A DNA stretch of 6,236 nt from Candidatus Thioglobus sp. (GTDB lineage: Bacteria > Pseudomonadota > Gammaproteobacteria > PS1 > Thioglobaceae), in assembly GCA_003978285.1 (NCBI GenBank), contig QOAB01000141.1:1-6236 (forward strand), in the 5' to 3' direction. Within the stretch, counting starts at the first letter, position 1. Each line of letters begins with the position of its first letter. The notes beneath the pieces are model-generated. The model ran no database searches. It saw only the letters and a list, made by a program, of their open reading frames with translations, and was not told the origin of the DNA. The position numbers and the translations under genes are program-made. This document shows, piece after piece, positions 1 through 5,327 of the stretch.

Positions 1-272
1 TGCATATCCGTATTGGTTAATGGCGCTACCATTCCGGCCATCGTAGCATCTTTACGATCGTGAGTTTTAAATTCTCTTAACTGTTTCAGTAAATAAACTT
101 GGCTTTGACCTGCTAATTTAGGAAAACTTGGTACCACTGAGTTTCCATTGACACCATGACAACCAATACAAGTCGCCGATTTGGTTTTACCAAGTGCTGC
201 ATCGCCTGCCGCTAAAGTGTGTGTTGAGGCTAAAGCCAGTACTACAGTAAAAATTAATGCTAATTTATTCAC
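1..272 (-). CDS. Cytochrome c4-like exported c-type cytochrome (partial, C-terminus beyond window)
   Basis: The 90 complete codons visible encode the N-terminal part of an exported class I cytochrome c, a periplasmic electron carrier expected to feed terminal oxidases. Residues 1-21 form a signal peptide (basic start, hydrophobic core, cleavage likely after TLA). The haem-binding motif CIGCH is at residues 35-39. It is followed by GNS..PSFPKLAGQ and YLLKQLREF, which closely resemble the first domain of dihaem cytochrome c4. Candidate axial methionines are M78 and M81. The start is GTG at 272, chosen because AAGGA lies at 282-278, five bases upstream, and the signal peptide begins there. The gene is open at the left edge, so whether it has a second haem domain cannot be seen; a monohaem c5/c553-type protein is the alternative. 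From memory, Pseudomonas has a small cytochrome gene and then cytochrome c4 beside engB in the same order, which favours c4. Confidence 0.88.
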   Translation of the reverse strand, partial: MNKLALIFTVVLALASTHTLAAGDAALGKTKSATCIGCHGVNGNSVVPSFPKLAGQSQVYLLKQLREFKTHDRKDATMAGMVAPLTNTDM

Positions 273-277
273 AGGTT

Positions 278-282
278 TCCTT
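278..282 (-). promoter_or_regulatory. Ribosome binding site deciding the GTG start of the c4-like gene
   Basis: On the minus strand AAGGA is followed after five bases by GTG at 272. No in-frame ATG precedes the signal peptide, so this site supports the GTG start. Confidence 0.7.
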
Positions 283-287
283 TTTGT

Positions 288-323
288 AAAAAAATAAGCC
301 AATATTATACTCAATATCGGCTT
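288..323 (-). terminator. Intrinsic terminator after the monohaem cytochrome gene
   Basis: Read on the minus strand, AAGCCGATATT (323-313) pairs with AATATTGGCTT (306-296) as an 11 bp stem with one G-U wobble and a six-base loop. An A and seven Ts follow (295-288). The wobble pairs only in minus-strand RNA (the plus strand has an A-C mismatch), and the T-run also lies on the minus side, so the direction is clear. The stem is rather AU-rich, so termination may be incomplete. It sits only 15 bp before the c4-like start codon. Confidence 0.72.
304..309 (-). promoter_or_regulatory. Candidate -10 box for the c4-like gene, inside the terminator
   Basis: A perfect TATAAT reads on the minus strand at 309-304, spanning the terminator loop and its second arm. 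Transcription would start near 297, giving a leader of about 25 bases that keeps the AAGGA site but not the whole hairpin. No good -35 box is present: the best match is TTATGA at 331-326 with a 16 bp spacer. This is inference from position and motif only. Confidence 0.35.
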
Positions 324-331
324 TATCATAA

Positions 332-357
332 TTTAGGATTTAAACTTAAATCCTAAA
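332..357. repeat. Perfect 12 bp inverted repeat, AT-rich
   Basis: Positions 332-343 (TTTAGGATTTAA) are the exact reverse complement of 346-357, with a two-base centre, so a hairpin would have a loop of about four to six bases. Neither strand has a T-run directly after it, so it is not a typical terminator. It lies in the 3' untranslated region of the monohaem cytochrome gene and could protect the mRNA end, bind a dimeric regulator upstream of the c4-like gene, or do nothing. Confidence 0.6.
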
Positions 358-368
358 AATTACGGATA

Positions 369-381
369 CGGTTAAAAACCG
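369..381. repeat. Small inverted repeat just after the monohaem cytochrome stop codon
   Basis: CGGTT (369-373) and AACCG (377-381) can form a five-pair stem with a three-base loop. It lies nine bases past the cytochrome stop codon. It is too short and lacks a following T-run, so I do not call it a terminator. It is the third inverted repeat in this 117 bp gap. Confidence 0.35.
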
Positions 382-389
382 CCAGTAAT

Positions 390-683
390 TTATTTTCCAG
401 CTAAGAAGTCAGCAATTGCTTGCTCGTGGCCTGCAGCCATTGGCGCCATTGCATTCATTGTTGGATCTACACGTTTGCCAGACTGAAAGTCTTTTAACTG
501 TTGAAAGATCCAGCCAGCATCTTTACCCGCTAGTGAAGGGTACGATGGTACCATTGAATTACCACCAGCACCGTGACAACCTGAACAACCTAAATTGTTG
601 TACATTGCTTCGCCAGATGCCTGAACTGAAAACGAACCCATTGAAATTGCAGCCGCAGCTGCTACTAATAATACTTTTTTCAT
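390..683 (-). CDS. Small exported monohaem cytochrome c (c553/c4-domain type)
   Basis: A complete 97-residue exported class I cytochrome c, expected to carry one electron at a time in the periplasm. Residues 1-22 are a signal peptide (MKK, alanine-rich core, cleavage likely after VQA). The haem motif CSGCH is at 33-37, then GNSMVPSYPSLAGK, and a methionine-rich stretch (M76, M79, M82) holds the likely axial ligand. The mature part of about 75 residues is one domain. It is clearly a paralogue of the c4-like protein downstream, sharing the GNS..PS.P.LAG and QL..F patterns. An in-frame ATG at 725 would add 14 residues, but it would bury the signal peptide, and a strong AAGGAG at 695-690 sits six bases before the ATG at 683, so the shorter start is chosen. 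Its exact redox partner cannot be told from sequence; it may act with the c4-like protein in the branch to an oxidase. Confidence 0.92.
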   Translation of the reverse strand: MKKVLLVAAAAAISMGSFSVQASGEAMYNNLGCSGCHGAGGNSMVPSYPSLAGKDAGWIFQQLKDFQSGKRVDPTMNAMAPMAAGHEQAIADFLAGK

Positions 684-689
684 TACTCT

Positions 690-695
690 CTCCTT
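690..695 (-). promoter_or_regulatory. Strong ribosome binding site deciding the cytochrome start
   Basis: AAGGAG on the minus strand, six bases before the ATG at 683. It rules for the 97-residue form over the 111-residue one starting at 725. Confidence 0.8.
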
Positions 696-734
696 ATTTA
701 AAAAAATGACGCTTAGTCTCGCCATGAACCTTTA

Positions 735-740
735 TATAAT
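735..740 (+). promoter_or_regulatory. Candidate -10 box for engB
   Basis: A perfect TATAAT at 735-740 would start transcription near 747, giving a leader of about 42 bases before engB. The -35 region is poor (CTTAGT at 712-717 with a 17 bp spacer). This is the best plus-strand candidate in the divergent gap, but it rests on one hexamer. Confidence 0.35.
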
Positions 741-768
741 GGTGCCTACTTCCCACCACGATTTAAAT

Positions 769-796
769 ATTATACACCGTTTTTCATAATGCGCAA
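769..796 (-). promoter_or_regulatory. Candidate promoter for the cytochrome gene, overlapping the engB start codon
   Basis: On the minus strand TTGCGC (796-791) and a perfect TATAAT (774-769) are separated by 16 bp. Transcription would begin near 762 and give a leader of about 79 bases. The -35 element covers the G of the engB ATG and its second codon, so the divergent promoters and start codon are interlaced. Confidence 0.42.
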
Positions 797-1388
797 TTCT
801 TACCCTCAGGCTAAATTTTTACTCTCATGCCCATCGCTCAAAGGCTGTCCGGATGACCAAGGCTTTGAGGTGATTTTTGCCGGACGCTCTAACGCTGGAA
901 AATCAAGCGCTATCAATACACTCACTTTGCAAAATAAATTAGCCAAAGTATCACGTACGCCTGGAAGAACACAACATTTGGTATTTTTTGAATTAGACGA
1001 AAACCGTCGTTTGGTTGACTTGCCCGGTTACGGTTATGCCAAAGTACCTGAACGCATTAAACGGCAATGGCACATTGACATGAGCGAATATTTTGAAAAA
1101 CGTCGTTGCTTAGCGGGCGCAGTTTTGGTGATGGACGTGCGTCGTCCACTCACAAAATTTGACCAAATGATGTTGGACTGGTGCGTCAGTATCAACCTAC
1201 CCACGCAAATTTTACTAACCAAATCAGACAAACTCAAAAAAGGTGCGGCGAGCAATGCACTACTCAAAGTCAGGCGTGCTATCGAGCCATACCCTTATGT
1301 AGAGGTGCAGCTTTTTTCTAGTTTAAAAAAACAAGGCCTAGAGACAATTTGGGGTCGACTCAATACTTTCTTCGGCTATGTGGATTAA
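789..1388 (+). CDS. engB: Ribosome biogenesis GTP-binding protein EngB/YsxC/YihA
   Basis: An essential-type TrmE-Era-family GTPase that acts in the cytoplasm in late assembly of the large ribosomal subunit. At 199 residues it is close to the roughly 200-210 usual in the family. All G motifs are intact: G1 GRSNAGKSS at 32-40, the SRTPGRTQ switch I segment at 55-62, G3 DLPG at 77-80 followed by YGYAKV, G4 TKSD at 144-147, and G5 SSLKKQG at 177-183. The ATG at 789 gives the normal short N-terminus, aligning with E. coli YihA. No Shine-Dalgarno sequence is visible before it. It is divergent from the cytochrome genes and overlaps the next gene by 11 bp, so the two are probably cotranscribed. The cytochrome/engB arrangement resembles that in Pseudomonas (from memory). 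Confidence 0.97.
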   Translation: MRNSYPQAKFLLSCPSLKGCPDDQGFEVIFAGRSNAGKSSAINTLTLQNKLAKVSRTPGRTQHLVFFELDENRRLVDLPGYGYAKVPERIKRQWHIDMSEYFEKRRCLAGAVLVMDVRRPLTKFDQMMLDWCVSINLPTQILLTKSDKLKKGAASNALLKVRRAIEPYPYVEVQLFSSLKKQGLETIWGRLNTFFGYVD

Positions 1389-3855
1389 TGCCGATCTAGC
1401 ACAACTCACTGCCCAAGACAGTGTTGTTTTGGCTAACAATCGACAAGTCTTAGCTTTTAAAAAAACTTGGGGTCTACAACACGGCACCTCAGCACTACCT
1501 CAGACTTTTGCTTGGAAACAATACCTGCAGCACACTTGGAAAGCTACTAATCCCAACTCATCCAAACGCCTTATTTTAGCCATCGAATCTAGAACGCTCA
1601 TCGCCCAATCCATGACGCGCTTAGGCCAAACAGTTGATAATCGCTTACTAGATGAAGTGGTAAAAAATATTGATTATTGCCACGCGCATTTAATCAAGCC
1701 TACTCAATTACTTGATTCACATCATCAAAATAGTGAGTTATTTAGTACTTGGATGTTGGATTACCAACAAACTAAACTTACGCTTAATGTGCTTGATGTC
1801 AATGACCTATCCAAACTCATCCTAAATCGTGATCGTGAAATTAAGCAACCCTATCTTTACGGGTTTAAAACACTCACACCTGAGCAATTAAGCTTGTTTG
1901 TCAATATTGGCCATCAAGTCTTAAGCGCAAATCAGCCAAACACACACAGTAGTAACCAAACCTTTAACACAACGTCTGATGAAATTTTCCATGTTGCCAC
2001 TTGGGCTAAAGATTTGCACAACAAACACCCAGAAAAACACATTGCCATTGTCAGTCCACAACTCAACAGTGAACACCATCAAATCAAATCAATTTTTGAT
2101 CAAGTCTTCGATGATGTACTGATTGGCACTGGGCAAAAAGCCTACAACATTTCTCTAGGCTTGCCGCTGACTGATTACCCATTTATTCGGCACCTATTTT
2201 CAGTGTTACAACTCTCTCAGCAATTACAAAGCAACCGCATTAGCACCGAGACCTTTAACGCCGTTATTACCTCGCCCTATATTGCTCATGCTCAGGCTGA
2301 ACAATCAAGCCGAGCATTGCTGGTGAATCAAGTTTTGTCTTGGTCGCAAACACACTTTAAATTAAACCAACTTAGTCCGCATTTAATTAACACGCCTTTA
2401 TTAGAAACACTTATTAATAACATTAGCTCTAAAGCTACAAGCGGCCAACAAAAACACGATCAATGGCTGCTAAACTTTAACACGCATTTACAAACTTGGG
2501 GCTTTGCAACAGACAGAACCCTATCCAGTGTTGAATACCAATTATTTAACAAATACCAGCAAACCAGCTTGGGGCTAAATCAATTAGCCCAAATCACTGA
2601 TAAAGTTGGCGCATCACAAGCCATTGTCGATTTACAAACCTGGTTATCCCAGGTGATTTTCCAAGCACAATCTGCCAAAACACCGATTCAAATACTCGGC
2701 AGCTTAGAAGCAGAAGGCCTGTATTTTGACGAGGCGTGGGTACTCGGCATGACGGATGATTTCTTGCCAGCAGCGCTTAATGCGCCGAGTTTTATCCCTA
2801 ACGACATTGCCGCACAACATCAAATTCCTCACAGTAGTTTTGAACTGATTGCCAAAGACGCCAAAGACACGCTGAATAACTTAATCAATTTATCTGATCA
2901 AGTGAATTTCTCTTATGCTAAAACTCACTTTGAAAGCGAGCAACACGGATCATCGCTACTGACTTTTAATAACGAAATCGATACACCCGAACACTTGTAT
3001 CAGCCCGCCCTATTAGAAACCATTAACGATACTCAAGCCACACCATTAACTGACAAGCAGGTGAGTGGTGGCGTGGGTATTCTAAAAGACCAAATGGCCT
3101 GCGCCTTTAAAGGCTTTGCCCATCGCCTTAATATTAAAAAATTTGATGCGCCGCATCTTGGTCTTAATCGTGCAGAGCAAGGGGATGTAGTGCACAAAGT
3201 ATTGGAATCTATCTATCGGCAAGTGCAATCTTCTGCTGATTTAATCGCCTATAGTGAAGACAAATTAAATCAGCTGATCGATGCCGCCATTCAAAATGAA
3301 TTAAAGCGTTATGGACGCTCCGGCTTTACCCAAATCGAGCACGATCGACTGCAACAATTGATTCATAAATTCATCGCTACCGAAAAACAACGTGATGCCT
3401 TTAGAGTGATTGCCACCGAGCAAACCATTGAAGCCAATGTTGCTGGTTTACACTTTAACACACGTCTTGATCGTGTTGATAAAATGGACAACGGCGACCG
3501 CATTATCTTTGATTATAAAACCGGTAAATTACCAAGCAACCCTTGGTGTGGAAACCCAATAAAAGAGCCGCAATTACCCATTTACGCCACCACCAATCCA
3601 GCTGATGGCATTGCCTTCATCAAACCAGCGGCAGATAAAATCAGCATCACCGGTTTGGCCAGAGACAAAGATTCCTTACCAAAGAAAACTTCTGGGCAAA
3701 AGTCTTGCACCGATTGGGACGAACAGCTCAAACTCTGGCAACAACAACTAGACCAAACCAGCTTAGACTATCAACAAGGTGATGCCGAGGTACTGCCGAC
3801 TAAAGGCGCTTGTGAATATTGTGAATACGACTCACTTTGTCGAGTTGTAAAATAA
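1378..3855 (+). CDS. AddB-like DNA repair protein: inactive SF1 helicase scaffold plus Fe-S PD-(D/E)XK nuclease
   Basis: This 825-residue protein matches the gammaproteobacterial 'probable DNA repair protein' family (TIGR03623, AddB/RecB-nuclease related). The N-terminal two thirds has the fold-typical block [20 protein letters not shown] at about 435-458, but no Walker A (GxGKT) motif, so it should not hydrolyse ATP. The C-terminal nuclease shows H606 (GDVVH), D698 (RLDRVD), D712 and K714 (DYKTG) and the QLPIY motif at 732-736. These are the RecB-type catalytic residues. C575, before the nuclease core, plus C812, C815 and C821 (CxxC, five residues, C) match the four-cysteine iron-sulfur cluster of AddB. 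The expected role is trimming double-strand breaks with an AddA/UvrD-like helicase, but no such gene is next to it here. The ATG at 1378 lies inside the end of engB and has no Shine-Dalgarno sequence, suggesting translational coupling. The 3' end overlaps cca by 24 bp. Confidence 0.9.
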   Translation: MWINADLAQLTAQDSVVLANNRQVLAFKKTWGLQHGTSALPQTFAWKQYLQHTWKATNPNSSKRLILAIESRTLIAQSMTRLGQTVDNRLLDEVVKNIDYCHAHLIKPTQLLDSHHQNSELFSTWMLDYQQTKLTLNVLDVNDLSKLILNRDREIKQPYLYGFKTLTPEQLSLFVNIGHQVLSANQPNTHSSNQTFNTTSDEIFHVATWAKDLHNKHPEKHIAIVSPQLNSEHHQIKSIFDQVFDDVLIGTGQKAYNISLGLPLTDYPFIRHLFSVLQLSQQLQSNRISTETFNAVITSPYIAHAQAEQSSRALLVNQVLSWSQTHFKLNQLSPHLINTPLLETLINNISSKATSGQQKHDQWLLNFNTHLQTWGFATDRTLSSVEYQLFNKYQQTSLGLNQLAQITDKVGASQAIVDLQTWLSQVIFQAQSAKTPIQILGSLEAEGLYFDEAWVLGMTDDFLPAALNAPSFIPNDIAAQHQIPHSSFELIAKDAKDTLNNLINLSDQVNFSYAKTHFESEQHGSSLLTFNNEIDTPEHLYQPALLETINDTQATPLTDKQVSGGVGILKDQMACAFKGFAHRLNIKKFDAPHLGLNRAEQGDVVHKVLESIYRQVQSSADLIAYSEDKLNQLIDAAIQNELKRYGRSGFTQIEHDRLQQLIHKFIATEKQRDAFRVIATEQTIEANVAGLHFNTRLDRVDKMDNGDRIIFDYKTGKLPSNPWCGNPIKEPQLPIYATTNPADGIAFIKPAADKISITGLARDKDSLPKKTSGQKSCTDWDEQLKLWQQQLDQTSLDYQQGDAEVLPTKGACEYCEYDSLCRVVK

Positions 3856-4917
3856 CGCAATAATTGACAATTTCTTATCCTTAATTGCCTTAGCAATATT
3901 ACTTTTATCAAGACTAGCGATATCGATCGTACCCAACTGATCACGCAGTTGCTTTATCGGTTCAACCTCAATACCCAACAAAACAAATATTGAGAGTAAT
4001 TGCTCAAAACGCTCTTTGCGTCTTAGTGCATCAGTCCTGCTAAAAAATGCCAACACCCCTTCTGCGTCTTGCTGCTCTAGTTGGTCGGCAACCACTCGCC
4101 ACTGGCTCGTCAGTGTTGCAAGCTGTGTATATTCCTTAGGGCATTTAATATGCTGACATAATTGCTCAATGGTATCGACACGCTCATTATGTAGCCAAAC
4201 AGCAAACTTAATCACTGGATTATGGGTATTCAGATGGTCTAAAAATTCAAACTCGTTGTCATGTGTTGTGTGTGCACTATGATTCAACATCGGGAAAACC
4301 CTTGCATCAGCGCCACAAGCCGATAACACCTTAAAAAACGCCGATGGTGTTTCGTAAGACAATGCTTTCTCAAGCTCTTTAAAGACACGCTCAGGCGTCA
4401 AGGCATCGACCTCGCCTGAAGTAACCATGTCTTTCATGAGTCGATGGGTTGTGTGTGCCACTTTAAAGCCAAATACTTTAAATCGTGCGGCAAATCGTGC
4501 CACACGTAATACACGCACAGGGTCTTCACTAAAAGCGTCAGACACATGCTTTAGCAAGCCATTGTTTAAATCTTCTTGGCCATTAAAGGGATCAAACAAT
4601 TCCCCATTTTTCTCAGCAATCGCATTAATGGTGAGATCACGGCGTGATAAGTCTTGTTCAAGTGTGACTGATTTTGAAGTATCAAATTCAAAGCCCTTGT
4701 AGCCCTTACCAACTTTACGCTCGAGTCTGGCCAGTGCATACTCTTCTTGTGTACCCGGATGCAAAAAAACTGGGAATTCTTTGCCCACTTGACGATAACC
4801 AAGATCTAGCATCTCATCAGACGATGAGCCAACTATCACCCAATCTTTCTCAGTGTTGTTGTCGCTAATGCCTAATAAGCGATCACGAACTGCACCGCCA
4901 ACTAAATACTTTTTCAT
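3832..4917 (-). CDS. cca: CCA tRNA nucleotidyltransferase with degenerate HD domain
   Basis: Adds or repairs the 3'-CCA end of tRNAs from CTP and ATP in the cytoplasm. The class II nucleotidyltransferase head is complete: YLVGGAVRDRLLG at 4-16, the metal-binding pair E23/D25 (EKDWVIVG, allowed by the family [DE]x[DE] pattern though E. coli has D/D), EFPVFLHP at 47-54, EEYALAR at 58-64, SRRDLTINAI at 91-100, EDPVRVLRVARF at 131-142 and the PERV helix from 175. The protein is 361 residues against about 412 in E. coli. The shortfall lies in the region of the HD phosphohydrolase domain: where E. coli has the H-D pair and a GKG loop, this protein has WLHNERVD (H243, N244). The tail is therefore probably structural only. 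The ATG at 4917 starts directly at the conserved N-terminus; no Shine-Dalgarno sequence is visible. It ends with TGA inside the convergent nuclease gene. Confidence 0.95.
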   Translation of the reverse strand: MKKYLVGGAVRDRLLGISDNNTEKDWVIVGSSSDEMLDLGYRQVGKEFPVFLHPGTQEEYALARLERKVGKGYKGFEFDTSKSVTLEQDLSRRDLTINAIAEKNGELFDPFNGQEDLNNGLLKHVSDAFSEDPVRVLRVARFAARFKVFGFKVAHTTHRLMKDMVTSGEVDALTPERVFKELEKALSYETPSAFFKVLSACGADARVFPMLNHSAHTTHDNEFEFLDHLNTHNPVIKFAVWLHNERVDTIEQLCQHIKCPKEYTQLATLTSQWRVVADQLEQQDAEGVLAFFSRTDALRRKERFEQLLSIFVLLGIEVEPIKQLRDQLGTIDIASLDKSNIAKAIKDKKLSIIALFYNSTK

Positions 4918-4947
4918 GGTTGTGAAGAAGAATAGTTTAAATGCCCA

Positions 4948-4954
4948 TATAATA
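4948..4954. promoter_or_regulatory. Shared -10 region of the cca/msrB divergent promoters
   Basis: On the plus strand TATAAT occupies 4948-4953, with the msrB ATG beginning seven bases after it, almost where transcription should start. On the minus strand TATTAT reads from 4954 to 4949 and would start cca near 4942, with a leader of about 25 bases. Only 42 bp separate the two genes, so both promoters must lie here or within the coding ends. No convincing -35 boxes are visible on either side. Confidence 0.42.
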
Positions 4955-4959
4955 CACGA

Positions 4960-5325
4960 ATGGATTTATCTAAATTAACGCCAGAACAGTTTAAAGTCAC
5001 CCAACAGTGCGGCACGGAAGCGCCGTTTACTGGCCAATATGTCAATCATCATGAACAGGGGGATTACACTTGTATTTGCTGTAATCAAGTCCTGTTTTCA
5101 TCCGATACTAAGTTTGATTCTGGCACTGGCTGGCCCAGTTTTTACGATATTGCTAAGGCCGATAGTGTATCTTCAATCGAAGATAACGCACATGGCATGA
5201 CACGCGTAGAAGTCAGATGTAAAAACTGTGATGCACATCTTGGCCATGTATTTCCTGATGGCCCTGCACCAACAGGGCAGCGTTATTGCATTAACTCTGC
5301 TTCATTAAAATTTCAAGCTAAATAA
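4960..5325 (+). CDS. msrB: Peptide methionine-R-sulfoxide reductase MsrB
   Basis: Reduces the R isomer of methionine sulfoxide in oxidised proteins, normally using thioredoxin. At 121 residues it is a free-standing MsrB without an MsrA fusion or signal peptide, so cytoplasmic. Zinc is held by two CxxC pairs, C38/C41 and C87/C90. Other family marks are [10 protein letters not shown] at 18-27, [12 protein letters not shown] at 52-63, [14 protein letters not shown] at 89-102 and [11 protein letters not shown] at 108-118, where C110 is the catalytic cysteine. The position of the usual resolving cysteine (SGCGWPSF in E. coli) is T56, so this is a variant lacking it; C17 and C40 are additional cysteines. 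The ATG at 4960 has no Shine-Dalgarno sequence and lies right after a TATAAT, suggesting a leaderless message. The stop is 2 bp before mpl, so the two genes likely form an operon. Confidence 0.96.
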   Translation: MDLSKLTPEQFKVTQQCGTEAPFTGQYVNHHEQGDYTCICCNQVLFSSDTKFDSGTGWPSFYDIAKADSVSSIEDNAHGMTRVEVRCKNCDAHLGHVFPDGPAPTGQRYCINSASLKFQAK

Positions 5326-5327
5326 CA

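Noticed and set aside
416..709. A 97-residue plus-strand open frame opposite the monohaem cytochrome gene.
   Set aside because: It is antisense to a clear cytochrome gene and its leucine-rich translation has no recognisable domain; it is a shadow.
684..725. A 14-residue N-terminal extension of the monohaem cytochrome from the ATG at 725.
   Set aside because: It would bury the signal peptide and pass through a strong AAGGAG site placed correctly for the ATG at 683.
740..758. Short hairpin TGGTG/CACCA with a nine-base loop in the engB-cytochrome gap.
   Set aside because: A five-pair stem with a large loop is expected by chance and has no T-run; there is no sign of a riboswitch or operator.
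3853..3880. Small AATTG-A-CAATT inverted repeat just after the nuclease stop codon.
   Set aside because: AT-only short stem with a one-base centre and no T-run; not a credible terminator.
4843..4857. Loss of the first catalytic aspartate in Cca (E23 instead of D).
   Set aside because: The polymerase-beta-type family pattern accepts Asp or Glu at this position, so the active site is likely intact.
4427..4868. Several open frames on both strands within cca.
   Set aside because: All overlap conserved catalytic segments of cca in other frames and have no recognisable motifs.
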